Assembly (NCBI RefSeq): GCF_002091755.1
Contig: NZ_BDAI01000012.1
Span: 86,842 to 150,841 of the forward strand
Length of the DNA: 64,000 bases
Direction: 5' to 3'
DNA from: Pseudomonas nitroreducens NBRC 12694
GTDB lineage: Bacteria > Pseudomonadota > Gammaproteobacteria > Pseudomonadales > Pseudomonadaceae
This document shows positions 40,822-49,035 of this stretch, piece by piece (the first letter of the stretch is position 1; each line of letters starts with the position of its first letter). The notes beneath the pieces were generated by a model. It saw only the letters and a program-made list of their open reading frames with translations. It was not told where the DNA came from and made no database searches. A program made the position numbers and the translations under genes.

Positions 40822-42777
40822 ATGGAAATGAGTGAAAAGCCGGACGTGCTGGTGGCGGCTGTCGTCGGTCTGGGCAGCACGCTCGGCCGGGTGATAACGG
40901 ACTCCGCCGTGCGCCTGGGCACCCTCGTTGGAAAACTGGATGCAAGTCTGCCCATGCGCACGCTGGTGGATGGCATCGATGCCGTTCTGGACAATCAGGA
41001 TATCCGCCATCGCGCCAGTGAGCGCAACGCGGGGGAAACCAGGCTGGCGCTGCGACGGATCATCGATCTGCTGGGGCTGCGGCCGGCAGAGGTTCGCTTG
41101 CCGAAAATCACCGTCGGTGTAGCGCCAGCGGCGAGCGCACCGGCGAACGATTGGCAGCGAATGGAAACGGCGACAAAGTCGTTGTCCGAGCTGAACTCTG
41201 TCGGTGATGTCGCGCGATCTTCCTTGAGCGCGAGCCTCGCGTTTCGTGGGCGTCTGATGCAGGTTCGCGAAGCGGCAGGGCAACCCTACGACCCGGTCGC
41301 CGAGGCGGCATTGGGCAAGCGCGTTGTGATGGCGGCGGATGCTGCTGCGATGCCCCGCGAAAAGGTGCTGGACCTGGCGCAGGCGATGGCCGAGAGCAAG
41401 GTGCCGCTCCGCGATATGGACACGATGTTGCCGGTGGCGGCCAGGTTCGCCCAGGGGCAGGGCGTGTCGATGCAGACGACGGCACAGCTGATCAGCGCCC
41501 TGCAGCAGAAGGGGGGCATCAACAATGCCGCCGATCTGGAGCGTGCGTTGAGTGCAGTGGCGTGGCGTGGTCAGAAGGAAGCGCCGTCGGTCGAGCTGTT
41601 CAGCCGCGATCTGCTTGGCAGCCTGGCCTCGTTGCGGCCAGGAGACTCGCAGAAGGCTGAGGCCTTGTTGCAGACCAGGCAGTCCCTGGCTGCTGCCCCG
41701 GCCGACCTGTTGCAGCAGGGCGTCAAGCAACATCAGGAATCTCCGCTGGGGCAGTTGGAGGCCAGTGAGCAGAAGATTTCCGGCGCCATGCTGGGAATGG
41801 GTGATGCCATGCTCAGCCATCAGGGCGTCCTGGAGTTTGTCGGCGGTGGTCTGCTGGCGCTGAAGTCCCTGATCGATGCAAAGAAATTCGTCGAGGACGC
41901 CAATGATGCAATGCCCTGGAACTGGGGCAAGCGCGAGGTCCAGGATGTCTTCGTCACCAACTGGCCGGCCTGCGTGTGCGACGGTCTCCTCGAGGGCAGG
42001 CCGAAAGGCAAGGGCAAAGGCAAGGGCGGCGGAAAATCGAAAACCGGCGGCTCGGGCAGGGCGGCGCGTGGCGGTATCTTCCAGCGCGCACGGTCGACCC
42101 TGGGACGCGCCGCGGGAGCCGCCTCCGGATGGCTCGGCCGGGCGGCACAAACCGTGCGCTCTTCGCGTGTCGGCCGCGCCGCTGGTGGCATCCTGCGTCG
42201 TGGCGCAGGCCTGGCACGCCGCGTGGGTGCTTCCGGCATCGGAAGGGCGGCGGGCGGATTGGTACGGAAAGCTGGAGCGGGCTTGCGACGTTTCGGGCCG
42301 GTCAATGCCGCGTTGGCGATCGCCGATGTTGCCGCGGTCTATGCCAGTGACCAGTCGCCTGCGCAAAAGGCCGTCGGCTACGGCAAGGCCGGAGGCTCGG
42401 CCATTGGTGCGGCAGCAGGTGCTGCGCTAGGCACGCTGATTCCGATTCCCGTCGTGGGGACGCTGGTGGGCGGCGCCATCGGCGCGACCGTCGGCGAATG
42501 GATAGGTGGCAGGGTCGGCGCGCTGTTCGGTCCGTCGGACGAAGCAGCGAAAGCGCAGTCTGCCGCGCCGGCCCCGGCAGCTCCGGTCGCCGCAGCTATG
42601 GCCGCCAACGCTCCAGCCAGCTGGACCTTTTCGCCGCAGGTGAGCATCAACGTGGCGGGCAACATCGTCAATCCGCAGCAACTGCTGGATGAGCTGGTCC
42701 CGGCAATGCGCCGGCTGATCGCTGAGGCCCAGCAGGAAAGGCAGCGCAATGCGCTGTTCGACACCGTCGTCATGTAG
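40822..42777 (+). CDS. Tape measure protein
   Basis: 651 residues. A helical N-terminal half (1-370) is followed by a Cys-bearing turn (WPACVCDG), a Lys/Gly linker (GKGKGKGGGKSK), an Arg/Ala/Gly-rich basic segment (420-500), a hydrophobic glycine-zipper stretch (AIGAAAGAALGTLIPIPVVG) at about 530-570, and an Ala/Pro tail. The tape measure sets tube length and is expelled into the target envelope. Tail length scales with residues outside the termini. Confidence 0.88.
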   Translation: MEMSEKPDVLVAAVVGLGSTLGRVITDSAVRLGTLVGKLDASLPMRTLVDGIDAVLDNQDIRHRASERNAGETRLALRRIIDLLGLRPAEVRLPKITVGVAPAASAPANDWQRMETATKSLSELNSVGDVARSSLSASLAFRGRLMQVREAAGQPYDPVAEAALGKRVVMAADAAAMPREKVLDLAQAMAESKVPLRDMDTMLPVAARFAQGQGVSMQTTAQLISALQQKGGINNAADLERALSAVAWRGQKEAPSVELFSRDLLGSLASLRPGDSQKAEALLQTRQSLAAAPADLLQQGVKQHQESPLGQLEASEQKISGAMLGMGDAMLSHQGVLEFVGGGLLALKSLIDAKKFVEDANDAMPWNWGKREVQDVFVTNWPACVCDGLLEGRPKGKGKGKGGGKSKTGGSGRAARGGIFQRARSTLGRAAGAASGWLGRAAQTVRSSRVGRAAGGILRRGAGLARRVGASGIGRAAGGLVRKAGAGLRRFGPVNAALAIADVAAVYASDQSPAQKAVGYGKAGGSAIGAAAGAALGTLIPIPVVGTLVGGAIGATVGEWIGGRVGALFGPSDEAAKAQSAAPAPAAPVAAAMAANAPASWTFSPQVSINVAGNIVNPQQLLDELVPAMRRLIAEAQQERQRNALFDTVVM

Positions 42778-42786
42778 GGAGGCCCC

Positions 42787-43692
42787 ATGACCTATCTGGA
42801 ACAGTTCAATACCGGCCTCGGGATGATTGCGGGCGCTGCCACGGCCGCCCGGCGCGACCTGGAGCAGGTCGCCGCACCGGTGGACAAGGCGATGCTGCAC
42901 ATTCGCAGCGGCGTCGCAGCGCTCGAAGGCCTGCCCGGCGTCACGCCCGAGGCGGCAGCCAAGCTCAAGCGCGTCACCGATGGCATCGTTCGTGCCCAGG
43001 GCAAGTTGCAGGACGGGGTGAAGAAAGCCCAGGCCGAGCAGGAAAAGCTGCAGAAGAACCTCGACAAGGCCAGGCAAGTGGCGGCCGAGGTCAACGAGCA
43101 CGTGGAGAAGCTGGGAGAAGAGATCAGCAATGCCGGCCAGGCGGTGAACAAGGTGCTGGGCAAGATCGATCCGCGCCTGAAGGACATCCTGCCAAGCTCG
43201 GTGCTGGCACCCAGGCTCGACCCTTCCGCGCAGATGTGCAAGGTGCCGCAGCACCTGTTGATCATGACCCCGTTGAAGTCGACCGAGCAGACTTACTACT
43301 TCAACGTCGACACCACCGGCTTCCAGCGGCTGACCCGCACCAGCAGCTATGCCTGGAAGGACCAGGCACGGCTTGGCCGGCGCAGCGCGCAGCAGAGCGT
43401 CGGCCTGGGCCCGGAAACGCTCACGCTCAATGGCGTGGTCATGCCGCTGTTCATCCGTGCCGGCGACACCTCGCAGCGCGTCGGCTGGAACCAGCCGCGG
43501 ATGCTGCGCGACATCGCCGCGCTGAGCGAGCCGGTCCATCTCGGTACCGGCCGCGGCGATGACCTGGGCAACTGGTGCCTGACCAAGATCACCGAGACGC
43601 AGGAGGCGTTGTTCGCCAATGGCGTGCCGCGTCAGCAAACCCTCGACCTGGAGTTCACCCGCTATGGCGACGACGATAGTCAGAAGCGTTGA
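42787..43692 (+). CDS. Tail protein U-like with N-terminal coiled coil
   Basis: 301 residues. The first 140 are heptad-rich (KAQAEQEKLQKNLDKARQVA) and likely form a coiled coil; the C-terminal 140 are the P2 gpU domain (FQRLTRTSSYAWKDQARLG... ALFANGVPRQQTLDLEFTRYGDD). Probably acts at the tail end or baseplate hub. Nine bases after the tape measure; its 3' end overlaps gpX by 29 bases. Confidence 0.88.
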   Translation: MTYLEQFNTGLGMIAGAATAARRDLEQVAAPVDKAMLHIRSGVAALEGLPGVTPEAAAKLKRVTDGIVRAQGKLQDGVKKAQAEQEKLQKNLDKARQVAAEVNEHVEKLGEEISNAGQAVNKVLGKIDPRLKDILPSSVLAPRLDPSAQMCKVPQHLLIMTPLKSTEQTYYFNVDTTGFQRLTRTSSYAWKDQARLGRRSAQQSVGLGPETLTLNGVVMPLFIRAGDTSQRVGWNQPRMLRDIAALSEPVHLGTGRGDDLGNWCLTKITETQEALFANGVPRQQTLDLEFTRYGDDDSQKR

Positions 43693-43873
43693 CGGCGACC
43701 TGCTGGACCGCCTCTGCTACCAGCGCTACGGGCATCTCAATGGCTGCGTGGAAGCCGTGCTGGATGCCAATCCCGGACTGGCCGACGAAGCTCAACCGTT
43801 ACGGGGCGGCGTGATCATCCGCCTGCCGGAACTGCTCGTGCCGGCAGACCAGAGCGTGCGCTTGTGGGAGTGA
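43664..43873 (+). CDS. Tail protein X (P2 gpX-like, LysM-type)
   Basis: 69 residues from ATG 43664 (MATTIVRSVDGDLLDRLCYQRYGH); the frame is open upstream inside gpU. The YGHLNGCVEAVLDANPGLAD...LRGGVIIRLPEL pattern is the phage tail X/LysM-like fold that clamps hub components. Overlaps gpU in a different frame. Confidence 0.9.
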   Translation: MATTIVRSVDGDLLDRLCYQRYGHLNGCVEAVLDANPGLADEAQPLRGGVIIRLPELLVPADQSVRLWE

Positions 43874-43898
43874 CCACCGGCATTCGCTTCAGTAACCG

Positions 43899-43918
43899 GG
43901 CCCCGCTCAGGCGGGGCC
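43899..43918 (+). terminator. Terminator-like hairpin between gpX and gpD
   Basis: GGCCCCGC-TCAG-GCGGGGCC followed by ATTTCATTC, 20 bases before the gpD ATG. The T tract is broken, so it is likely leaky. Confidence 0.5.
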
Positions 43919-43937
43919 ATTTCATTCAGGGTGGCTT

Positions 43938-44942
43938 ATGAAACCTGCCTTCCGCATCAGCGCCGACGGCGCGGACATTACTGCGCTGATCAGCGACCGG
44001 TTGATCGAGCTGCAACTGACCGACAAGCCTGGCCTGGAGTCCGACACCTTCCAGATCACCATCGATGACCGCGATGGCGCCGTCACGCTGCCCCGGCGCG
44101 GCGCGGCGCTGGAGGTCTTCCTCGGCTACGACGGCGCCCCGCTTACGCGCATGGGCCGCTATGTGGTGGATACGCTGACCTACAGCGGCATGCCGGACAA
44201 CCTGGTGATCAAGGGCAAGAGCGGGGATATGCGCGGCCAGGGCAAGGCCGCCCGCAGTGGCAGTTGGGAAGGCATGAGCCTGGCGAACGTGGTGGCGGAT
44301 ATAGCGGCGCGCAATGGCTGGCGCGCGGCGTGTAATGTCGAGACAGTGATCGCGCGCATCGACCAGATTCGAGAGTCGGACTTCAACTTCATCACCCGGC
44401 TGGCCCGGCAGTACGACTGCACCGCTAAGCTGGCCAACAACTGCCTGCTGGTGCAGCCGCGCCAGTCTGGCCGCAGCGCCAGTGGGCAGGCGCTGGAGAT
44501 ACCGGTGCTGGGACGCGGGGACGTGGGTTCGTTCCGCTTTACCCTGGATGACCGCAAGGTCGTGGCAGCGGTGAAGGTGCCCTATCGCGGCGCCGACGGC
44601 GTGCAGAAGCAGGTTCGTGTGACCAACCCGGACGCACCTTCACAAATCGCCGCGGAGCATTGCGACCGCCACCCGCAGCCGGACGAGGCAGCCGCCCGGC
44701 GCGTCGCTGCGGCACGGTTGGCCGAGTTCAATCGCAACAGCGCTGAAGTGCAGCTGGACGTGCCCGGCCGCGCCGATCTGTTCGCCGAACTGACCATTGA
44801 TCTGCAGGGCTTCAAGGCTGGGCTCGACGGCCGCTACCTGATCGACTCGGTCACCCAGCATTATTCCACGGGTGGCTGGACTACCACGGTGCAGTGCAAC
44901 GGCGGGGCTCAGGGGAAGGGCAAGGCTGGGGAGGGCGGCTGA
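43938..44942 (+). CDS. Baseplate hub protein (P2 gpD-like)
   Basis: 334 residues. MKPAFRISADGADITALISDRLIELQLTD and the later RADLFAELTIDLQGFKAGLDGRYLIDSVTQHYSTGGWTTTVQC are the gpD/late-control signatures; the fold is VgrG-like (gp27). It joins spike, tube and baseplate. One base separates its stop from the endolysin ATG. Confidence 0.93.
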   Translation: MKPAFRISADGADITALISDRLIELQLTDKPGLESDTFQITIDDRDGAVTLPRRGAALEVFLGYDGAPLTRMGRYVVDTLTYSGMPDNLVIKGKSGDMRGQGKAARSGSWEGMSLANVVADIAARNGWRAACNVETVIARIDQIRESDFNFITRLARQYDCTAKLANNCLLVQPRQSGRSASGQALEIPVLGRGDVGSFRFTLDDRKVVAAVKVPYRGADGVQKQVRVTNPDAPSQIAAEHCDRHPQPDEAAARRVAAARLAEFNRNSAEVQLDVPGRADLFAELTIDLQGFKAGLDGRYLIDSVTQHYSTGGWTTTVQCNGGAQGKGKAGEGG

Positions 44943-44943
44943 T

Positions 44944-45573
44944 ATGCAAATCGACGAACGCCAGCTGCTGCTGATCCTGCCCAACGCCCGCCCTGTCGCG
45001 GGCGTTTTTCTTCCGGCACTCGACGCCGCCATGGGGGATTTCGGAATCGACACGCCGCCGCGTGTTGCTGCCTTCATCGCCCAGGTCGGCCATGAAAGTG
45101 CCCATCTGACCCGCTGCGTGGAAAGCCTGACTTACAGCGCCCAGCGTCTGGCCGCCATCTGGCCCCGGCGCTTCCGCAGCGCCGACGGCTCGCCCACGGC
45201 GCTGGCGCGAGAGGTGGCGTACCAGCCGGAGCGCATTGCCAACCTCGTCTACGCCGGGCGCAACGGAAACGGTGACGAAGCCTCTGGCGACGGCTGGCGT
45301 TTTCGTGGACGCGGCCTGCTGCAGGTGACGGGACGGAGCAACTACCGCTCGGTTGGCGAAGGGCTCGCACAGCCCTTTGTCGCCCGCCCGCAACTGCTGG
45401 CGGAGCCACGCTGGGCGTGTCGATCCGCCGCCTGGTGGTGGCAGCGCAACGGACTTGGCGAGCTGGCGGACGCCGGGCGCTTCGAGGACATTACCCGGCG
45501 CATCAATGGCGGGCTCAATGGCCTGGAGGAGCGCTTGCTGCTCTGGCGGCGTGCGCAGGAGGTGCTGGGATGA
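44944..45573 (+). CDS. Endolysin, glycoside hydrolase family 19
   Basis: 209 residues from ATG 44944. GH19 chitinase/lysozyme core: IAQVGHESAHL with the catalytic Glu, RGRGLLQVTGRSNY, and ITRRINGGLNGLEERL. It degrades peptidoglycan of the producing cell after holin triggering. No signal sequence, so export depends on the holin. Overlaps the Rz-like gene by 4 bases. Confidence 0.95.
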   Translation: MQIDERQLLLILPNARPVAGVFLPALDAAMGDFGIDTPPRVAAFIAQVGHESAHLTRCVESLTYSAQRLAAIWPRRFRSADGSPTALAREVAYQPERIANLVYAGRNGNGDEASGDGWRFRGRGLLQVTGRSNYRSVGEGLAQPFVARPQLLAEPRWACRSAAWWWQRNGLGELADAGRFEDITRRINGGLNGLEERLLLWRRAQEVLG

Positions 45574-45926
45574 GCCGTTTCTGGCTGGCGCTGGGGATGG
45601 CCGGCTTCCTGCTGGGTGGCCTGTTCGGCGGTTGGCTGGCGTCGCGCTTCTATGGCGGGCAGTTGCAGGGCCTGCAGCTCGAGCAGGCGCGTTGCAGCGA
45701 AGCCGGCAAGGCGCTGGAATCCCGGCTGGTGCTGCAGAACGAGCAGCTCGACGTGTTGGCTGAAAGCTCCCGCCAGCGTGCGGAGGCCGCCGAGCGAGCC
45801 CTGGCCCAGGCCCGTGACCTGGCGCAAAGCCATGAAGATGCCGCAAACCGACTGTTGCTGGAGCGCAGCGAGGGCGAAGAGTGCGCGGTGGTTCGTCAAC
45901 TGATCGACCGGGAACTGCTGCCATGA
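45570..45926 (+). CDS. Rz-like inner-membrane spanin subunit
   Basis: 118 residues from ATG 45570. One N-terminal membrane helix with glycine-zipper character (LGMAGFLLGGLFGGWLA), then a long periplasmic coiled coil (about 35-100). This is i-spanin architecture; it pairs with the lipoprotein encoded next and fuses the two membranes at lysis. Confidence 0.85.
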   Translation: MSRFWLALGMAGFLLGGLFGGWLASRFYGGQLQGLQLEQARCSEAGKALESRLVLQNEQLDVLAESSRQRAEAAERALAQARDLAQSHEDAANRLLLERSEGEECAVVRQLIDRELLP

Positions 45927-46174
45927 AAGTGCTCATGCTGATCTTCCCGCTGTTGATCGCCGGTTGCGCCGCGACTTCACCCAAGCCCGTGGAAATCCGT
46001 ATTCCCATCCCGGTGCCGTGCCAGACACCGGCCATCGAAGCTCCCCAATTCGCCACCACCGCCCTGCGCCCGGCGGACGACCTGCAAACCAAGGTTCGTG
46101 CGCTGCTGGCCGAGCGTCAGCAACACCTGGCCTACGAAACCCGCCTGCGTGCTGCCCTCCAGGCGTGCCAGTGA
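45923..46174 (+). CDS. Rz1-like outer-membrane spanin lipoprotein
   Basis: 83 residues from ATG 45923, overlapping Rz by 4 bases. Signal peptide with lipobox LIAGC, lipidated Cys14, then a Pro-rich periplasmic part (PIPVPCQTP). This is o-spanin architecture. It is the last tailocin gene; 94 bases further the trpG leader peptide begins, and I see no clear terminator between. Confidence 0.85.
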   Translation: MKVLMLIFPLLIAGCAATSPKPVEIRIPIPVPCQTPAIEAPQFATTALRPADDLQTKVRALLAERQQHLAYETRLRAALQACQ

Positions 46175-46210
46175 AACGTCCTACCTTCGTCGGCAGGGGC
46201 GCCGCGCGTA

Positions 46211-46240
46211 TTGCGCTGGCGCCCGGCCTTGGGCTACTGT
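46211..46240 (+). promoter_or_regulatory. Possible trpG promoter
   Basis: TTGCGC and TACTGT with an 18-base spacer, about 30 bases before the GTG of the leader peptide. Weak match, supported mainly by position. Confidence 0.3.
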
Positions 46241-46268
46241 TCGGCCATCGCTAGGCGAGACCGCAACC

Positions 46269-46337
46269 GTGATCCACCGCACCCGCATCATCACCTCCCT
46301 CCTCAAGGCATTCGCCCGTTGGCGCTGGCGCGCCTGA
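46269..46337 (+). CDS. trpL: Putative trpGDC leader peptide (attenuation)
   Basis: 22 codons from GTG 46269, ending LLKAFARWRWRA and stop. The final eight codons differ from the trpE leader by one base, and the sequence before the GTG (GCGAGACCGCAACC) also matches. Two Trp codons flank an Arg codon. trpGDC of P. putida is known to be attenuated. A hairpin with a T-rich tail follows. Confidence 0.7.
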   Translation: MIHRTRIITSLLKAFARWRWRA

Positions 46338-46347
46338 TTCCTTCTTT

Positions 46348-46362
46348 CCCGGCATAGCGCCG
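46348..46362 (+). terminator. Attenuator-like hairpin after the trpG leader
   Basis: CCGGC-ATAGC-GCCGG followed by TCTCTTCTT. Its AGCGCC can instead pair with GGCGCT inside the Trp codons of the leader, giving a possible alternative fold. Confidence 0.5.
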
Positions 46363-46491
46363 GTCTCTTCTTACGCGTCCATTTCTCCCATCCGCTGGCA
46401 TAATTGCCAGATTCGCGCAGCCTACGAGGCCGCAACGGGTGTCGACGATGGCGCGATCCGAAAGCAGTGCAATCATGAGGTTCGAGCAGAC

Positions 46492-47088
46492 ATGCTGCTG
46501 ATGATCGATAACTACGATTCCTTCACCTACAACCTGGTGCAGTACTTCGCCGAGTTGAAGGCCGACATCCACGTCATTCGCAACGATGAGTTGAGCGTCG
46601 ACCAGATCGCCGCGCTCAATCCCGAGCGCATCGTCCTGTCCCCCGGTCCGTGCACCCCGAACGAAGCGGGTGTTTCCCTGGAAGTGATCGAACGCTTCGC
46701 CGGCAAGCTGCCACTGCTGGGCGTGTGCCTGGGCCACCAGTCCATCGGCCAGGCCTTCGGTGGTGACGTGGTGCGGGCGCGCCAAGTCATGCACGGCAAG
46801 GTCAGTCCTGTGTTCCACAAGGACCAGGGTGTATTCGCCGGCCTGAACAATCCGCTGACCCAGACCCGCTATCACTCCCTGGTGGTCAAGCGCGAGACGC
46901 TGCCCGATTGCCTGGAGATCACCGCCTGGACGGCGCTGGATGACGGCTCGGTCGACGAGATCATGGGCCTGCGCCACAAGACGCTGAACGTCGAGGGCGT
47001 GCAGTTCCACCCTGAGTCGATCCTCTCCGAACAGGGCCACGAGATGCTGGCCAACTTCCTCAAGCAGACCGGCGGGGTGCGCGCATGA
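46492..47088 (+). CDS. trpG: Anthranilate synthase component II (glutamine amidotransferase)
   Basis: 198 residues. Class I amidotransferase triad: Cys79 in LLGVCLGHQS, His and Glu in VQFHPESI. It supplies ammonia to TrpE; in pseudomonads it may also serve PabB. It starts the trpGDC operon, 154 bases past the leader peptide, and overlaps trpD by 4 bases. Separated from trpE by the tailocin island. Confidence 0.97.
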   Translation: MLLMIDNYDSFTYNLVQYFAELKADIHVIRNDELSVDQIAALNPERIVLSPGPCTPNEAGVSLEVIERFAGKLPLLGVCLGHQSIGQAFGGDVVRARQVMHGKVSPVFHKDQGVFAGLNNPLTQTRYHSLVVKRETLPDCLEITAWTALDDGSVDEIMGLRHKTLNVEGVQFHPESILSEQGHEMLANFLKQTGGVRA

Positions 47089-48134
47089 ATATCAAGGAAG
47101 CCCTCAACCGCGTGGTCAACCAGTTGGACCTGTCCACCGAGGAAATGCAGGACGTCATGCGCGAGATCATGACCGGGCAGTGCACCGACGCGCAGATCGG
47201 CGCCTTCCTCATGGGCATGCGCATGAAGAGCGAGACTATCGACGAGATCGTCGGCGCCGTCGCGGTGATGCGCGAGCTGGCTGACCAGGTCGAACTGGAC
47301 AGCCTCAAGCACGTTGTCGACGTGGTCGGCACCGGCGGTGACGGCGCGAACATCTTCAACGTGTCCTCGGCGGCGGCCTTCGTCGTCGCCGCGGCGGGCG
47401 GCAAAGTCGCCAAGCACGGCAACCGTGCGGTCTCCGGCAAGAGCGGCAGCGCCGACCTGCTGGAAGCGGCCGGCATCTACCTGGACCTCAAGCCAGTCCA
47501 GGTGAAGCGCTGCATCGAGACCGTCGGTGTCGGCTTCATGTTCGCCCAGGTCCACCACAAGGCCATGAAGCACGCCGCCGGCCCGCGCCGCGAGCTGGGC
47601 CTGCGTACCCTGTTCAACATGCTCGGCCCGCTGACCAACCCGGCCGGTGTGAAACACCAGGTGGTCGGCGTGTTCAGCCAGGCGCTGTGCCGTCCGTTGG
47701 CCGAAGTGCTCAAGCGCCTGGGCAGCGAGCACATCCTGGTGGTGCATTCGCGCGATGGCCTGGACGAGTTCAGCCTCGCCGCACCGACCCATGTGGCCGA
47801 ACTGAAGGACGGCGTGGTCACCGAATACGAAGTGCAGCCGGAAGACTTCGGCATCAAGAGCCAGAGCCTGATCGGCCTGACCGTGGACAGCCCGCAGCAG
47901 TCGCTGGAACTGATCCGTGATGCCCTTGGCCGGCGCAAGACCGAGGCCGGGCAGAAGGCCGCCGAGCTGATCGTGCTCAACGCCGGCGCCGCGCTCTACG
48001 CGGCGGACCTGGCCACCAGCCTGCACGAAGGCATGCAATTGGCCCACGACGCCCTGCACTCGGGGCTGGCGCGGGAGAAGATGGAAGAGCTGGCGGCCTT
48101 CACCGCCGTTTACCGAGAGGAGAACGCACAGTGA
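47085..48134 (+). CDS. trpD: Anthranilate phosphoribosyltransferase
   Basis: 349 residues. Motifs DVVGTGGDGANIFNVS (PRPP site), KHGNRAVSGKSGSADLLE and the metal-binding DE pair later are intact. It transfers phosphoribose to anthranilate. Overlaps trpG and trpC by 4 bases each. Confidence 0.97.
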   Translation: MNIKEALNRVVNQLDLSTEEMQDVMREIMTGQCTDAQIGAFLMGMRMKSETIDEIVGAVAVMRELADQVELDSLKHVVDVVGTGGDGANIFNVSSAAAFVVAAAGGKVAKHGNRAVSGKSGSADLLEAAGIYLDLKPVQVKRCIETVGVGFMFAQVHHKAMKHAAGPRRELGLRTLFNMLGPLTNPAGVKHQVVGVFSQALCRPLAEVLKRLGSEHILVVHSRDGLDEFSLAAPTHVAELKDGVVTEYEVQPEDFGIKSQSLIGLTVDSPQQSLELIRDALGRRKTEAGQKAAELIVLNAGAALYAADLATSLHEGMQLAHDALHSGLAREKMEELAAFTAVYREENAQ

Positions 48135-48967
48135 GTGTGCCGACGGTTCTGCAGAAGATCCTGGCCCGCAAGGCCGAAGAAGTCGCCGACCGCCGCAGTC
48201 GTGTGAGCATCGCCGAGCTGGAGCAACTGGCGCGTGCCGCGGATGCCCCGCGTGGTTTCGCCAATGCCCTGCTGGAGCGTGCCAAGCGCCGTGAGCCGGC
48301 GGTGATCGCCGAGGTGAAGAAGGCTTCCCCGAGCAAGGGTATCCTGCGCGAGAACTTCGACCCTGCCGACATTGCCCGCAGTTACGAGGAGGGCGGCGCC
48401 GCCTGCCTCTCCGTGCTGACCGACATCGATTTCTTCCTCGGCAGCGACGCCTACCTCAAGGAAGCCCGAGCGGCCTGCACGCTGCCGGTGATCCGCAAGG
48501 ACTTCCTGATCGACCCGTATCAGGTGGTGGAAGCCCGCGCCATCGGCGCCGACTGCATCCTGCTGATCGTCTCGGCGCTGGATGACGTGCGCATGGCCGA
48601 GCTGGCTTCGGTGGCCAAGGACGTCGGCCTCGACGTGCTGGTGGAAGTGCACGACGCCCCGGAACTGGAGCGCGCGCTGAAGACCCTGGACACTCCGTTG
48701 GTCGGCATCAACAACCGCAACCTGCACACATTCGAAGTCAGCCTGGAGACCACTCTGGACCTGCTGCCGGAAATCCCGCGCGAGCGCATGGTGATCACCG
48801 AAAGCGGCATCCTCAACCGCGCCGATGTGGAGCTGATGGAAGTCAGCGACGTGTTCGGCTTCCTGGTCGGCGAAGCCTTCATGCGTGCCGACGAGCCGGG
48901 CACCGAGCTCAAGCGCCTGTTCTTCCCCGAGCGCAGCAAGGTCAAGCTGGGCGCCGATCCGGACTGA
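48131..48967 (+). CDS. trpC: Indole-3-glycerol-phosphate synthase
   Basis: 278 residues from GTG 48131, inside the trpD stop. TIM-barrel motifs AEVKKASPSKG, LSVLTD, RKDFLIDPYQ, GINNRNL and ESGI are present. It cyclises CdRP to indole-glycerol phosphate. The gene is monofunctional; the PRAI domain (trpF) is absent, as in other pseudomonads. Terminated by the hairpin shared with vfr. Confidence 0.97.
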   Translation: MSVPTVLQKILARKAEEVADRRSRVSIAELEQLARAADAPRGFANALLERAKRREPAVIAEVKKASPSKGILRENFDPADIARSYEEGGAACLSVLTDIDFFLGSDAYLKEARAACTLPVIRKDFLIDPYQVVEARAIGADCILLIVSALDDVRMAELASVAKDVGLDVLVEVHDAPELERALKTLDTPLVGINNRNLHTFEVSLETTLDLLPEIPRERMVITESGILNRADVELMEVSDVFGFLVGEAFMRADEPGTELKRLFFPERSKVKLGADPD

Positions 48968-48991
48968 CAGCTCCTACAGAGTCAGGACAAC

Positions 48992-49019
48992 AAAAAAGCC
49001 GGCGATTGCCGGCTTTTTT
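48992..49019. terminator. Bidirectional terminator between trpC and vfr
   Basis: AAAAAAGCCGGC-GATT-GCCGGCTTTTTT: works for convergent trpC (plus) and vfr (minus). Confidence 0.92.
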
Positions 49020-49035
49020 GCGTTCTGGGGATGCT

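Noticed and set aside
29076..46260. Prophage integration (integrase, att direct repeats) at the tailocin borders
   Set aside because: No integrase, replication or head genes, and I could not find a convincing direct repeat at the two edges. Tailocins at trpE-trpG are domesticated loci.
46175..46268. F-type pyocin or chromosome-borne toxin genes after Rz1
   Set aside because: Only about 94 bases lie between the Rz1-like gene and the trpG leader, without room for further genes.
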